A stretch of DNA of 64,000 nucleotides from Dokdonella sp041395345 (GTDB lineage: Bacteria; Pseudomonadota; Gammaproteobacteria; Xanthomonadales; Rhodanobacteraceae). How positions within the stretch are numbered: position 1 is the first letter of the stretch; each line of letters opens with the position of its first letter. The translations under genes and the position numbers were made by a program. The DNA lies in NCBI RefSeq assembly GCF_041395345.1, contig NZ_JAWLAR010000007.1, positions 124,001 to 188,000 on the forward strand. The letters are read 5' to 3'. The notes under the pieces are model-generated. The model did not search any database and had not been told where the DNA came from. It saw only the letters and a list, made by a program, of their open reading frames with translations. Below are positions 25,506 to 34,431 of the stretch, piece by piece.

Positions 25506-27173
25506 TTACTCGCGGTTGAACTTCTCTTTGAGCAAGGCACCGAGCTGTGTGGTCGCACCGGTCGAACCCTGATAGTCGTCAAGTACGGATTGCAACTCTT
25601 CCTCGTCCTTGGCGCGAATCGACAGTTGCAATACACGGCCCTTGCGATCCATGCCGATGAACTTGGCTTCAACCGGATCACCCACTTTGAAATGCAGGGT
25701 CGCGTCGTCAACGCGCTCCTTGGCGATGTCGTTGGCGCGCAGATAGCCTTCGATGCCTTCACCGATATCCACGGTGACTCCCTTGGCATCCACTTCCCTG
25801 ACGGTTCCGTTGAGGATGCTGCCGCGCGGATTGTTGGCCATGAACTGACCGAACGGATCCTGCTCGAGCTGCTTGATGCCCAGCGAAATGCGCTCGCGCT
25901 CCGGATCGACGGCGAGAACGACCGCCTCGATATCGTCGCCCTTCTTGAAGTTGCGCACGAGGTCTTCGCCAGCCGCTGCCCAGGAGATGTCGGACAGGTG
26001 GACCAGGCCATCGATGCCGCCATCGAGACCGATGAAGATACCGAAATCGGTGATCGACTTGATCTGACCCGACACCTTGTCGCCCTTCTTGAAGATGGCG
26101 GCAAAGGCTTCCCACGGATTGGCGCGGGTCTGCTTGATGCCGAGCGAGATGCGACGACGCTCTTCATCGACGTCGAGGACCATGACTTCAACGTCGTCGC
26201 CTACCTGCACGACCTTGGCCGGGTTGACGTTCTTGTTGGTCCAGTCCATTTCGGAAACGTGGACCAGGCCTTCGACGCCGGCTTCGAGTTCGACAAAGCA
26301 GCCGTAATCGGTCACGTTGGAAACCTTGCCGACGGCCTTGGTGCCGCTCGGGTAACGGCGGCTGATGGCGACCCAGGGATCTTCGCCGAGCTGCTTGAGG
26401 CCGAGGCTGACGCGATTGCGCTCGCGATCGAACTTGAGCACGCGGACGTCCAGCTCGTCGCCGACATTGACGACTTCGCTCGGATGACGCACGCGCTTCC
26501 AGGCCATGTCGGTGATATGCAACAGGCCGTCGATACCACCGAGGTCGACGAATGCGCCGTAGTCGGTGAGGTTCTTGACGACGCCCTTGACGACGGCATT
26601 TTCCTGCAGGCGATCGAGCAGCTGTTCGCGCTCGACGCTGAATTCGCTTTCGACAACAGCGCGGCGCGAGACCACGACGTTGTTGCGCTTGCGATCAAGC
26701 TTGATGATCTTGAACTCGAGCTCCTTGCCTTCCAGGTAGGAAGGATCGCGGACCGGACGCACGTCGACCAGGGAACCGGGCAGGAATGCGCGGACGTCCT
26801 TGATGTCGACGGTGAAACCGCCCTTGACCTTGCCGGAGATGCGACCGATGACGCTCTCGTTGGCAGTATGCGTTTCTTCCAGTTCGTCCCAGACGAGAGA
26901 GCGCTTGGCCTTCTCGCGCGAGAGCATGGTCTCGCCGAATCCGTTTTCGATGGAGTCGAGGGCGACCTTGACCTCGTCACCCACTTCAATTTCCAGCTCA
27001 CCTTCTTCGTTGCGGAACTGCTCGATCGGAACAATGCCTTCGGACTTGAGACCGGCATTGATGACGACGACGTCGGAACGAATTTCCACAACAGTGCCAA
27101 GAACGATCGATCCCGGCTTGAGGTTGGCGATCGACTGGCTCTGCTCGAACATCTCGGCAAAGCTTTCGGTCAT
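25506..27173 (-). CDS. rpsA: 30S ribosomal protein S1
   Basis: A 555-residue protein with six S1 RNA-binding repeats, recognisable by recurring patterns such as VVKNLTDYGAFVDLGGIDGL, VSNVTDYGCFVELEAGVEGL and IKSITDFGIFIGLDGGIDGL. S1 binds mRNA on the small subunit and helps unfold 5' regions for initiation. I chose the ATG at 27173, which gives the MTESFAEMFEQS opening seen in other S1 proteins; an ATG nine codons upstream (27200) is possible. It lies 177 bases after cmk and ends at a terminator. The cmk-rpsA-ihfB order is widely conserved. Confidence 0.97.
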   Translation of the reverse strand: MTESFAEMFEQSQSIANLKPGSIVLGTVVEIRSDVVVINAGLKSEGIVPIEQFRNEEGELEIEVGDEVKVALDSIENGFGETMLSREKAKRSLVWDELEETHTANESVIGRISGKVKGGFTVDIKDVRAFLPGSLVDVRPVRDPSYLEGKELEFKIIKLDRKRNNVVVSRRAVVESEFSVEREQLLDRLQENAVVKGVVKNLTDYGAFVDLGGIDGLLHITDMAWKRVRHPSEVVNVGDELDVRVLKFDRERNRVSLGLKQLGEDPWVAISRRYPSGTKAVGKVSNVTDYGCFVELEAGVEGLVHVSEMDWTNKNVNPAKVVQVGDDVEVMVLDVDEERRRISLGIKQTRANPWEAFAAIFKKGDKVSGQIKSITDFGIFIGLDGGIDGLVHLSDISWAAAGEDLVRNFKKGDDIEAVVLAVDPERERISLGIKQLEQDPFGQFMANNPRGSILNGTVREVDAKGVTVDIGEGIEGYLRANDIAKERVDDATLHFKVGDPVEAKFIGMDRKGRVLQLSIRAKDEEELQSVLDDYQGSTGATTQLGALLKEKFNRE

Positions 27174-27350
27174 CGCGGTTTCGGCAACACTTGCGTTCAT
27201 GTAGTTATCCAGAGGAGACAACAGGCCGCAATCAAGGCGTGGCACTCTGGCTCACGCAACGTCGATTTCGACCCACCTGTCGAGGGCGTGCAAACACGCA
27301 CACCGTGAATTACCGGCACGAATGCCGGACCGTTTCCCTTTTGCACGCCT

Positions 27351-28031
27351 TCAGGCTGGACGAACCACCGAGAGCACCGCAGCGACTACGCCAGCGACCG
27401 GAATACCTGTGGTATCGATCGTCAGAGCATCCACTGCAGGTCTGAGCGGAGCCACCGTTCTGGAGGCATCGCGCTCGTCGCGCGCCTGTATCTCGCGCAA
27501 AAGGGCGGCAAGGGTAACATTCAACCCCTTATCCTTCAACTGCTTATAGCGCCTTCGCGCCCTTTCCTCGGCACTCGCGGTAAGGAATACCTTGTGCCCG
27601 GCATCCGGGAATATCACGGTACCCATGTCGCGTCCGTCCGCGACCAGGCCAGGAGCCTTGCGAAAGCCTCTCTGCTTCTCGAAAAGGGCGCGCCGAACGC
27701 CCGGAAAGGCGGCAATGGCGGAGGCTGCGGCGCCTGCCGTTTCGGTTCGCAATTCATCGGTCGCGTCATGGCCGTTGACGATGACCCTCGTCTCGCCCCC
27801 TTCGGCGGGGACCCGAAAGCGGATCTTCGTCGTCTCGGCACAGCGGCTGACGGCGTCTTCGTCCGACAGGTCCAGCCCCTCGGCACCTGCGGCGTAGCCG
27901 ACTGCCCGGTACAGGGCACCGGAGTCCAGCAGGTGCCAGCCCAGTTGCTCGGCCACCAGTTGACTGATCGTGCCCTTGCCCGAGCCCGAAGGGCCGTCAA
28001 TGGTCAAAACGGGAACAGGTTTGTTCGGCAT
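27351..28031 (-). CDS. cmk: cytidylate kinase
   Basis: A 226-residue enzyme that phosphorylates CMP and dCMP with ATP. The P-loop is VLTIDGPSGSGKGTISQLVA, and LLDSGALYRAVGYAA is the CMP-binding region. It also has GRDMGTVIFPDAGHKVFLTA, with the catalytic lid region, and EERARRRYKQL. The ATG at 28031 matches the family start. It follows aroA by 100 bases and precedes rpsA, the standard gammaproteobacterial order. Confidence 0.96.
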   Translation of the reverse strand: MPNKPVPVLTIDGPSGSGKGTISQLVAEQLGWHLLDSGALYRAVGYAAGAEGLDLSDEDAVSRCAETTKIRFRVPAEGGETRVIVNGHDATDELRTETAGAAASAIAAFPGVRRALFEKQRGFRKAPGLVADGRDMGTVIFPDAGHKVFLTASAEERARRRYKQLKDKGLNVTLAALLREIQARDERDASRTVAPLRPAVDALTIDTTGIPVAGVVAAVLSVVRPA

Positions 28032-28131
28032 GCCGGTCAGGAATTGGAATCTGGTGCTGATTGTAACGTCGTGGCATCGCCGATGTTGCTGAGGAATTGC
28101 ATCATCTCCCGGTCGAACGGGGACGACGCAC

Positions 28132-29442
28132 TCAAACCGCCCGGATCGAAAAGCCGCTGCCATTGGCCAGATCGAAAAAGCCCGGAAACGAGGTGGCCAC
28201 ATTGGCGCAATCACCCACTTCCACTTCCCCGTCGGCGACAAGCCCGGCCACGGCGAAACTCATGGCCACGCGATGATCTCCGGCCGCTTCGATGCGTCCG
28301 GAACCGATGGTGCCCCCGCGGATAAGTGCGCCATCGGCCTGTTCGCTGACTTCCACGCCCAATGCGGCCAGTCCGCGCGCCATGCTGGCAATGCGGTCGG
28401 ACTCCTTGACCCGGAGCTCGCTCGCCCCGCTGATGCGGGTGCTGCCGGACGCGGCAGCCGCCGCCACGAACAGGATCGGAAACTCGTCGATCATGTCCGC
28501 GACCAGGGCTTGCGGCACATCGATGCCGTGCAAGGGGGCATGCCGGATGCGCAGATCGGCCAACCTCTCCCCGCCCTGCTCGTGCGGATTCTGCTCGGTG
28601 ATATCGGCGCCCATCATGCGCAGTGCTGCAAGCAGGCCGGTACGTCGGGGATTCACGCCCACCGAGCGCAGGAGCAAATCCGATCCAGGCACCAGGCTGG
28701 CAGCGACGATAAAGAACGCCGCCGATGAGAAATCCGCCGGAATCACGACATCGGTCGCGTCGAGCCGATGCCCGCCCTCGAGCCGGACCCGGCCGGGCGA
28801 AAATTCCACCGGCCAGCCAAACGCGGCCAGCATGCGCTCGCTGTAGTCCCGCGTCGGATGCGCTTCACGTACTTCGGTTGTTCCGCGGGCGTAGAGTCCC
28901 GCCAGCAGGATTGCCGATTTCACCTGTGCGCTGGCCACCTGCGGCGCATGCACCAGACCACGCATCGCCCTCCCGCCGTGAACCAGCAGCGGCGGGAAAC
29001 CTCCCGGTTGCGCCTCGATGCTGGCGCCCATGGCACGCAGCGGTTCGATGACTCGACCCATGGGTCGCGCCGACAGCGAGGCGTCGCCGATCAGGGTGGT
29101 GTCAAACGCCTGTCCGGCGAGCAAGCCCGCAAGCAGACGCATGCCGGTACCGGCATTGCCGCAATCGATCGGCCCCGCGGGCACGGCGAGCCCGTGCAAC
29201 CCTACACCGTGCACCCTTCGACGCCCGGGCGAAGGGGTTTCGATGTGCACGCCCATGCTGGCGAATGCCGCTGCCGTCGCAAGCGTGTCTTCGCCTTCCA
29301 GAAAACCTTCGATCTCGGAAACGCCCTCGGCCAGGCCAGCCAGCATGATCGCGCGATGCGAAACCGACTTGTCTCCGGGCACCCGAAGTTCACCGCGGAT
29401 GGGGCCGGCTCGGGTACTGGCCCAGTCCAGCCTCGCGCTCAC
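28132..29442 (-). CDS. aroA: 3-phosphoshikimate 1-carboxyvinyltransferase (EPSP synthase)
   Basis: A 436-residue enzyme that joins PEP to shikimate-3-phosphate on the way to chorismate. It opens with GPIRGELRVPGDKSVSHRAIM. It has IDCGNAGTGMRLLAGLLAG (the conserved NxGT region), ARGTTEVREAHPTRDYSERM, and ISGASELRVKESDRIASMARGL with the catalytic KESDR motif near the C terminus. The GTG start overlaps the hisC stop by four bases (GTGA). In pseudomonads a tyrA gene lies between or is fused here; none is present in this window. Confidence 0.96.
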   Translation of the reverse strand: MSARLDWASTRAGPIRGELRVPGDKSVSHRAIMLAGLAEGVSEIEGFLEGEDTLATAAAFASMGVHIETPSPGRRRVHGVGLHGLAVPAGPIDCGNAGTGMRLLAGLLAGQAFDTTLIGDASLSARPMGRVIEPLRAMGASIEAQPGGFPPLLVHGGRAMRGLVHAPQVASAQVKSAILLAGLYARGTTEVREAHPTRDYSERMLAAFGWPVEFSPGRVRLEGGHRLDATDVVIPADFSSAAFFIVAASLVPGSDLLLRSVGVNPRRTGLLAALRMMGADITEQNPHEQGGERLADLRIRHAPLHGIDVPQALVADMIDEFPILFVAAAAASGSTRISGASELRVKESDRIASMARGLAALGVEVSEQADGALIRGGTIGSGRIEAAGDHRVAMSFAVAGLVADGEVEVGDCANVATSFPGFFDLANGSGFSIRAV

Positions 29443-30545
29443 GGCAGGGCCGCCAGCAGGCGTTCGTTCTCGAAGCGGCTGCCGAGGCTGATGCGTATCG
29501 TGTTGCCGAGCCCGTAGCCCTGCATTGGCCGCACGATCACGCCGTGCTCGAACAGCCGGGCCTGCAGGGTACTGGCATCGACGCCTAGATCGACCATCAG
29601 GAAATTCGTCTGCGACGGCAGCGCCCGATAGCCCCGCTGCGCCAACTCGGTGCGCAGCCATTCGCGCTCATCCCGGGTCCAGCTCAGCACAGTCTCAAGG
29701 TGGGCCTGATCCGACAGCGCCGCCTCGGCCGCGGCAAGGGCCAGACCGTTGACATTGAATGACTCACGCAGGCGATCAAGGACGCCCACGACGCCCGGGT
29801 CGGCAACCAGATAGCCGACGCGAAGACCGGCCAGCGCGTATGCCTTGGAAAACGTGCGGGTTACGACGAGGTTTGGATACTGCCCGGCAAACCTGAGTGC
29901 GGTGCTCAGCCCGGGTGCATCCACATACTCGTAATAGGCCTCGTCGACCACCACAAGGGTGGTCAGCGGAACGTGCTTGAGCAGCGCCTCGAGCTGGCCG
30001 TCGTCAAACCAGGTTCCGGTCGGATTGTTCGGATTGGCCAGATACAGGAGTCGCGTATCGGCGCGTACCGCGGCAGCCAGGGCCGCCAGATCGTGGCCCA
30101 GCGGTGCAGTGGCATGGTCACCGGGCAACGCCGGCACGCGAATCGCCCGTGCGCCGGCAGCCGCCGTGGCAATCGGAAACACCGCGAATCCGAATTCGGA
30201 GAACACCACCGATGTGCTGGCATCCGCAAAACACTGGGCCAGCAGCATCAACAGTTCGTGCGAACCATTGCCGAGCAGGATGCGGCTTGTGTCTGTCCCC
30301 AGTCTCCTGGCCAGTGCCAGCTTGAGCGCGCCACCCTGCGGGTCGGGATATCGAAATACCTCCGCCAGGGAATCGCGCATGGCCGCGAGTGCCAACGGGC
30401 TTGGCCCGAGCACGTTCTCGTTCGAGCCCAGCTCAGCCAGCTGTTGACCGAACCTGACACGCAGGGCTGGCAAATCATGGCCTGGATCATAGGCACGCAG
30501 TCCCTGCGTGGTGGCGTTGGCCAGGGCCGCGGCGTCGAAATTCAC
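29439..30545 (-). CDS. histidinol-phosphate / aromatic aminotransferase (HisC family)
   Basis: A 368-residue PLP aminotransferase. It has ELGSNENVLGPSPLA near the N terminus, RYPDPQGGALKLAL, the LANPNNPTGTW motif, DEAYYEYVD, and the PLP lysine K234 in TFSKAYALAGLRVGYL. It ends RPMQGYGLGNTIRISLG. Standing between pheA and aroA it corresponds to the HisC-type aminotransferase of the serC supraoperon, which is thought to transaminate aromatic 2-oxoacids as well as, or instead of, imidazole-acetol phosphate. The GTG start overlaps the pheA stop and its stop overlaps the aroA start, so all three genes look translationally coupled. Confidence 0.93.
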   Translation of the reverse strand: MNFDAAALANATTQGLRAYDPGHDLPALRVRFGQQLAELGSNENVLGPSPLALAAMRDSLAEVFRYPDPQGGALKLALARRLGTDTSRILLGNGSHELLMLLAQCFADASTSVVFSEFGFAVFPIATAAAGARAIRVPALPGDHATAPLGHDLAALAAAVRADTRLLYLANPNNPTGTWFDDGQLEALLKHVPLTTLVVVDEAYYEYVDAPGLSTALRFAGQYPNLVVTRTFSKAYALAGLRVGYLVADPGVVGVLDRLRESFNVNGLALAAAEAALSDQAHLETVLSWTRDEREWLRTELAQRGYRALPSQTNFLMVDLGVDASTLQARLFEHGVIVRPMQGYGLGNTIRISLGSRFENERLLAALP

Positions 30546-31651
30546 GGCACGGCGACCGGGTAGGAGCCCAGTATCTTGATCTGTGCGGCGAACGCGGAAA
30601 GCTCGGCCAGTGCCTTCTGCATCTGCTCGTCTTCAACGTGACCGGCAAGATCGATGAAGAACGCGTACTCCCATTTGGCTTGATGCGAGGGGCGCGACTC
30701 GATGCGATTCATCGAGATGCCGTGCCGGGCAAACGGACTCAGCACGTTGAACAACGCACCCGGCTGGTCCTTGATGAAGACCAGCACTGAAGTGCGGTCA
30801 TGACCAGACGGTGGGAAGATCTGTCGACCGAGGACCAGGAATCGCGTGGTGTTGTCGGCGTGGTCTTCGATAGGTCGCATGATGACCTTCTTGAGGCCGT
30901 AGACCAGCCCGGCAGACTCCCCGGCGATGGCTGCGGCATCGTCGGCATTGCGTGCGCGGCGCGCACCTTCGGCGTTGCTGCTGACCGGCAGCTTTTCGAC
31001 ATCGGGAAGATTGCTGCGCAACCAGCCCTGAGTCTGGGCAAAGGATTGAGGGTGGGAATAGATGCGCTCGATATCCTCGATGCGGCCGCTGCGCGAAAGC
31101 AGATACTGGTGTACGCGCAATTCGACTTCGCCGCAGATCTTGATGTCGGAGGTGAGGAACATGTCCAGGGTGATCTGGATCGTACCTTGCCCCGAATTCT
31201 CGACCGGCACGACTCCAAAATCGGCGCCTCCATTGGCCACCTCCTGAAACACCTCCTCAATGCTGGCCAACGGCAGGCCATGAGCCGAACGGCCGAAATG
31301 CTTGAGTACCGCCTGCTGGCTGAAGGTTCCTTCCGGACCGAGGAAACCGATCTTCAGGGGCTCCTGTTGCGCAAGGCAGGCCGACATGATTTCACGAAAC
31401 ACGTGCACCAGCACTTCATCGCTGAGCGGCCCCTCGTTGCGGTCGACGACCATGCGCAGCACTTGTGCCTCGCGCTCGGGACGATAGTAGTCGACAGCTG
31501 CAGCCAGCGGCCCCTTGGCCAGGCCGACCTGGTGCGCAAATCTGGCGCGCTCGGCAATCAGATCCTGGATCGCACGATCGATCCCGTCGATGCGCTGACG
31601 CACCTCACCGAGATCTGGCGAAGTGGTCGGGCGCTGCTCTTCGTTGCTCAT
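30542..31651 (-). CDS. pheA: bifunctional chorismate mutase / prephenate dehydratase (P-protein)
   Basis: A 369-residue protein that converts chorismate to prephenate and then to phenylpyruvate. Residues about 14-95 form an AroQ-type chorismate mutase (RQRIDGIDRAIQDLIAERAR, YRPEREAQVLRMV). Residues about 105-285 are the dehydratase (IGFLGPEGTFSQQAVLKHFG, VVPVENSGQGTIQITLDMFL, TTRFLVLGRQ). A C-terminal ACT domain (GALFNVLSPFARHGISMNRIESRPS) provides feedback control by phenylalanine. The start codon is ATG; the next gene overlaps by GTGA. Confidence 0.96.
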   Translation of the reverse strand: MSNEEQRPTTSPDLGEVRQRIDGIDRAIQDLIAERARFAHQVGLAKGPLAAAVDYYRPEREAQVLRMVVDRNEGPLSDEVLVHVFREIMSACLAQQEPLKIGFLGPEGTFSQQAVLKHFGRSAHGLPLASIEEVFQEVANGGADFGVVPVENSGQGTIQITLDMFLTSDIKICGEVELRVHQYLLSRSGRIEDIERIYSHPQSFAQTQGWLRSNLPDVEKLPVSSNAEGARRARNADDAAAIAGESAGLVYGLKKVIMRPIEDHADNTTRFLVLGRQIFPPSGHDRTSVLVFIKDQPGALFNVLSPFARHGISMNRIESRPSHQAKWEYAFFIDLAGHVEDEQMQKALAELSAFAAQIKILGSYPVAVP

Positions 31652-31759
31652 GGCATATGTTCCTGGTGGAGTCTCACGGCCGACATCCCGGTCTCGCGGT
31701 CCGAACGGAATCGTTGAAGCGACGCCGAAAACGGACAGAGGTTCTCTGGTGAAGGCGGC

Positions 31760-32842
31760 CTACCCATGACGGCTGGCGAAATCGCGCATGAAGTCGACCA
31801 GCGTGCGCACCTGGTCCAGGCTGATCGCGTTGTAGATCGATGCGCGCATGCCGCCGAGCACGCGATGGCCCTTGAGTCCGATCAACCCGGCTGCATCGGC
31901 CTCGGCGAGAAAGGCTGCATCGAGTTCGGGGCGCCCCAGGAAAAACGGCACGTTCATCCAGGACCGCGCCGAGGCTTCAACCGGATTCGAATAGAAGTCC
32001 GACTGATCAATGGTCGAATACAGCAATTCCGCTTTCGACTTGTTGCGCTCACCCATGGCGACCACACCGCCCTGAGCCTTGAGCCACTTGAAGACCAGCG
32101 AAGCCAGGTACCAGCCGTACGTGTTTGGCGTGTTGAACAGCGAACGTCCAGCCGCGTGTTCGGCATAACTGAAAATGCGCGCCATCGAGTCGGGACATCG
32201 CTCAAGCAGATCGTCACGAATGATCAGGATGACGAGACCGGAGGCACCGATGTTCTTTTGCGCGCCGGCATAGATCAGCCCGAAACGCGAAACGTCGATC
32301 GGACGCGACAGGATGTCCGAGGACATGTCGGCAATCAGCGGTACGTTGCCCACTTCGGGGACGTCCTGGAATTCGACGCCATGGATCGTTTCGTTCGGCG
32401 TGTAGTGCAGGTAGCACGCATCCGGATCGAGATCCCATGCACTGCGTGCAGGTATCCGCGTGTAGTGGCTATCGATGGAACTGGCTGCGATGCGCGCCTG
32501 CACATAAGGCGATCCTTCGCGGACCGCCTTTTCTCCCCAGGCGCCGGTGACGATGTAGTCCGCAGACTGGTCGGGACGCGCGAGATTCATCGGGATCTGG
32601 GCAAAGTGCTGGGTCGCCCCACCCTGCAGGAACAGCACCCGATAGTTGTCGGGTATCGACATCAGGTCGCGCAGGTCCTGCTCGGATTCCTCGGCCAGGT
32701 CCATGAAGGCGCGACTGCGGTGGCTGATCTCCATCACGGAGGCCCGCGCGCTTCCCCATTCAAGCAGTTCGGACTGGGCCTGCCTCAGCACTTCTTCGGG
32801 CAGCGCGGCGGGTCCGGCGCTGAAATTGCAGCCACGAGTCAC
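31760..32842 (-). CDS. serC: phosphoserine aminotransferase
   Basis: A 360-residue PLP enzyme that makes 3-phosphoserine from 3-phosphohydroxypyruvate for serine, and its 4-phosphohydroxythreonine counterpart for pyridoxal phosphate. It starts CNFSAGPAALPEEVLRQAQ, has VLFLQGGATQHFAQIPMNL, and carries PLP lysine K196 in YAGAQKNIGASGLVI. It ends GGMRASIYNAISLDQV. The GTG at 32842 is preferred because it has AAGGA upstream and gives the usual length. It is the first gene of the aromatic supraoperon, 108 bases ahead of pheA. Confidence 0.96.
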   Translation of the reverse strand: MTRGCNFSAGPAALPEEVLRQAQSELLEWGSARASVMEISHRSRAFMDLAEESEQDLRDLMSIPDNYRVLFLQGGATQHFAQIPMNLARPDQSADYIVTGAWGEKAVREGSPYVQARIAASSIDSHYTRIPARSAWDLDPDACYLHYTPNETIHGVEFQDVPEVGNVPLIADMSSDILSRPIDVSRFGLIYAGAQKNIGASGLVILIIRDDLLERCPDSMARIFSYAEHAAGRSLFNTPNTYGWYLASLVFKWLKAQGGVVAMGERNKSKAELLYSTIDQSDFYSNPVEASARSWMNVPFFLGRPELDAAFLAEADAAGLIGLKGHRVLGGMRASIYNAISLDQVRTLVDFMRDFASRHG

Positions 32843-33028
32843 GACGTTTTCCTTGTTCGGGGCCGATCCACGGCGATCAGCCAATGTCGCAACAATATGG
32901 CGCATTGCAGCATTACCGCAAGCGCTACCCCGCGAGCAAGGCCTTGCCGGGAAGGCCATCAGCGCTCCCGGCTGCAAGATCGCGGGTCTGGTTGCCGCAG
33001 ACTTGCCCTGTCCTCTGGCGGATGCCGG

Positions 33029-33856
33029 TCAGTAGTTGCCGAACCACAGCAAGCCGGCAATTCCCAGTCCAATCAGGGCTGCGGCCGCAATCAGCCACCA
33101 GACCCCGGAACTGTCGTCTTCCTTTTCGTCTGCCACGACGGGATCGTCGATCTGGATGGCATCCAGGGTTTGCGTGATGGCAGGCGCCATCTCTGCAGGG
33201 GTCGGCAGACTTTGACCCCTTGCGGGATACCCGGGTGCCTCGAGCACGAAACGATTGCGGCCGAAAGAAAGCTGATCGCCGGGATGGAGGACGGCACTCT
33301 TCACCCGCACGCCGTTGATTTCGGTTCCCTGGCTGGAGTCGAGATCACGAAGATAGATGGCGTCGTCGCAGACGCTGATCGATACATGACGCTCCGACAT
33401 GCCGGGCTCGTCCAGATCGAGTCCGCTGCTGCCGTTGCCGATCACAAGCTGCTCGCCGATGCTGATGGTCTTGCCGAACTGCGCACCCGATACGCCGCGC
33501 AGAACCACCCGCGAGACGGCAGCAGTAGTGCCCCGCGGCGTACTGGCAGGTACGCGCGTGTCGATGATCTCGTCGTGATCGGGTTTCAGAACAGCGGCGA
33601 CGGCGTCGAAATTGATCACGTCACCCAGCCTGAGCAGAGCCTTTTCGACCACAGGACGGGCGTTCACGTGGGTTCGCGCCTGCGCGTCGAGGACCTCGAG
33701 AATCATGCCTCGCTGGTCGACCAGCAGACGCGCATGCCACGGCTTCACGCCGCCCGCGTCAAGAATGACTGTATTGCCCTGCGCCGACCCGATACCGGTG
33801 ACTCCGCTATCGACGAGCACATCGGCATGTTCCCCGTTGGAAAAGCTCAGACGCAT
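33029..33856 (-). CDS. membrane-anchored protein with two FHA domains
   Basis: A 275-residue protein starting at the ATG at 33856. The first FHA-like domain (about residues 20-95) is degenerate: IGSAQGNTVILDAGGVKPWH and LRLGDVINFDAVA are visible but the conserved GR is lost. The second (about 130-215) is canonical in shape, with LVIGNGSSGLDLDEPGMSERH, LRDLDSSQGTEINGV and HPGDQLSFGRNRFVLE. A C-terminal hydrophobic helix (WWLIAAAALIGLGIAGLLWF) probably anchors it in the inner membrane with the FHA domains in the cytoplasm. It may sense Ser/Thr phosphorylation, but no kinase gene is nearby. Confidence 0.85.
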   Translation of the reverse strand: MRLSFSNGEHADVLVDSGVTGIGSAQGNTVILDAGGVKPWHARLLVDQRGMILEVLDAQARTHVNARPVVEKALLRLGDVINFDAVAAVLKPDHDEIIDTRVPASTPRGTTAAVSRVVLRGVSGAQFGKTISIGEQLVIGNGSSGLDLDEPGMSERHVSISVCDDAIYLRDLDSSQGTEINGVRVKSAVLHPGDQLSFGRNRFVLEAPGYPARGQSLPTPAEMAPAITQTLDAIQIDDPVVADEKEDDSSGVWWLIAAAALIGLGIAGLLWFGNY

Positions 33857-34155
33857 CGGTTCACGGGTTGTCGGAATTGTCGGCACTCTAGCAGGATGCG
33901 ACAGGACTGGCACCTGCCCCCGCGGCGGTTCACCGAGGTCGCCATGAGCGGCAGGCGACTCCGGCTTGATAGCGGGCGCACCGGCATGACCTTCCCCCAT
34001 TGTCCCGATTCCCGGTTCCTGCCGGGTGGGGCGAGCTGTTCCGCGGCCGGAAACTGGAACCTTCGTTCCGCCCAAGGCTTCTGCCGACATGGCTCCTGGG
34101 GCATCATAGTGTCTGTCGCGCAACGTCCTCATGTTGGCGAAACCGGAGAAACTGG
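33857..34155. other. divergent intergenic region
   Basis: About 300 bases between the minus-strand FHA gene and the plus-strand PHA-system gene. Both units must have promoters here. Open frames crossing it on both strands have no recognisable protein features. I see no clear operator or hairpin. Confidence 0.5.
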
Positions 34156-34431
34156 ATGGCGAGCATTGATATCCGCCGAAAACACAACCTTTCCACGACT
34201 GAAGCAAAAAAGGCGGTCAACAAGCTGGCCAAGTCGATTGCCAAGGAGTTCGACCTTGATTGCGGCTGGGAGGGCAACACGCTGGCCTTTTCCCGCAGCG
34301 GCGTCGATGGCCACATCGCCCTGGAGAAAGGCGAGGTCCACGTCTATGCACAGCTCGGTTTCCTGATGGGCGTCATGAAACCCATGATCGAGCAGGAGAT
34401 TCACCGACATCTCGACGAGCAGATCGGCTGA
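34156..34431 (+). CDS. polyhydroxyalkanoic acid system family protein
   Basis: A 91-residue protein with GGAG upstream of its ATG. The sequence MASIDIRRKHNLSTTEAKKA, FDLDCGWEGNTLAFSRSGVDG and YAQLGFLMGVMKPMIEQEI matches the short PHA-system family, proteins of about 90 residues found beside PHA synthase and phasin genes. Its biochemical role is not established. The TGA stop shares its last base with the patatin ATG (TGATG), so the two genes are translationally coupled. Confidence 0.87.
   Translation: MASIDIRRKHNLSTTEAKKAVNKLAKSIAKEFDLDCGWEGNTLAFSRSGVDGHIALEKGEVHVYAQLGFLMGVMKPMIEQEIHRHLDEQIG

Noticed and set aside
25590..27308. Plus-strand open frame of 572 codons antisense to rpsA
   Set aside because: Antisense shadow of the S1 repeats. 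The Asp/Leu/Val-rich translation mirrors the rpsA codons.
30542..31651. Unusual ENSGQGTI in the prephenate dehydratase in place of ENSTEG
   Set aside because: E. coli PheA also differs at this site (ENTSSG), so the variant is within family range.
31766..34366. Plus-strand open frame of 866 codons antisense to serC and the FHA gene
   Set aside because: It is a shadow of high-GC minus-strand genes with clear families; the composition is not protein-like.
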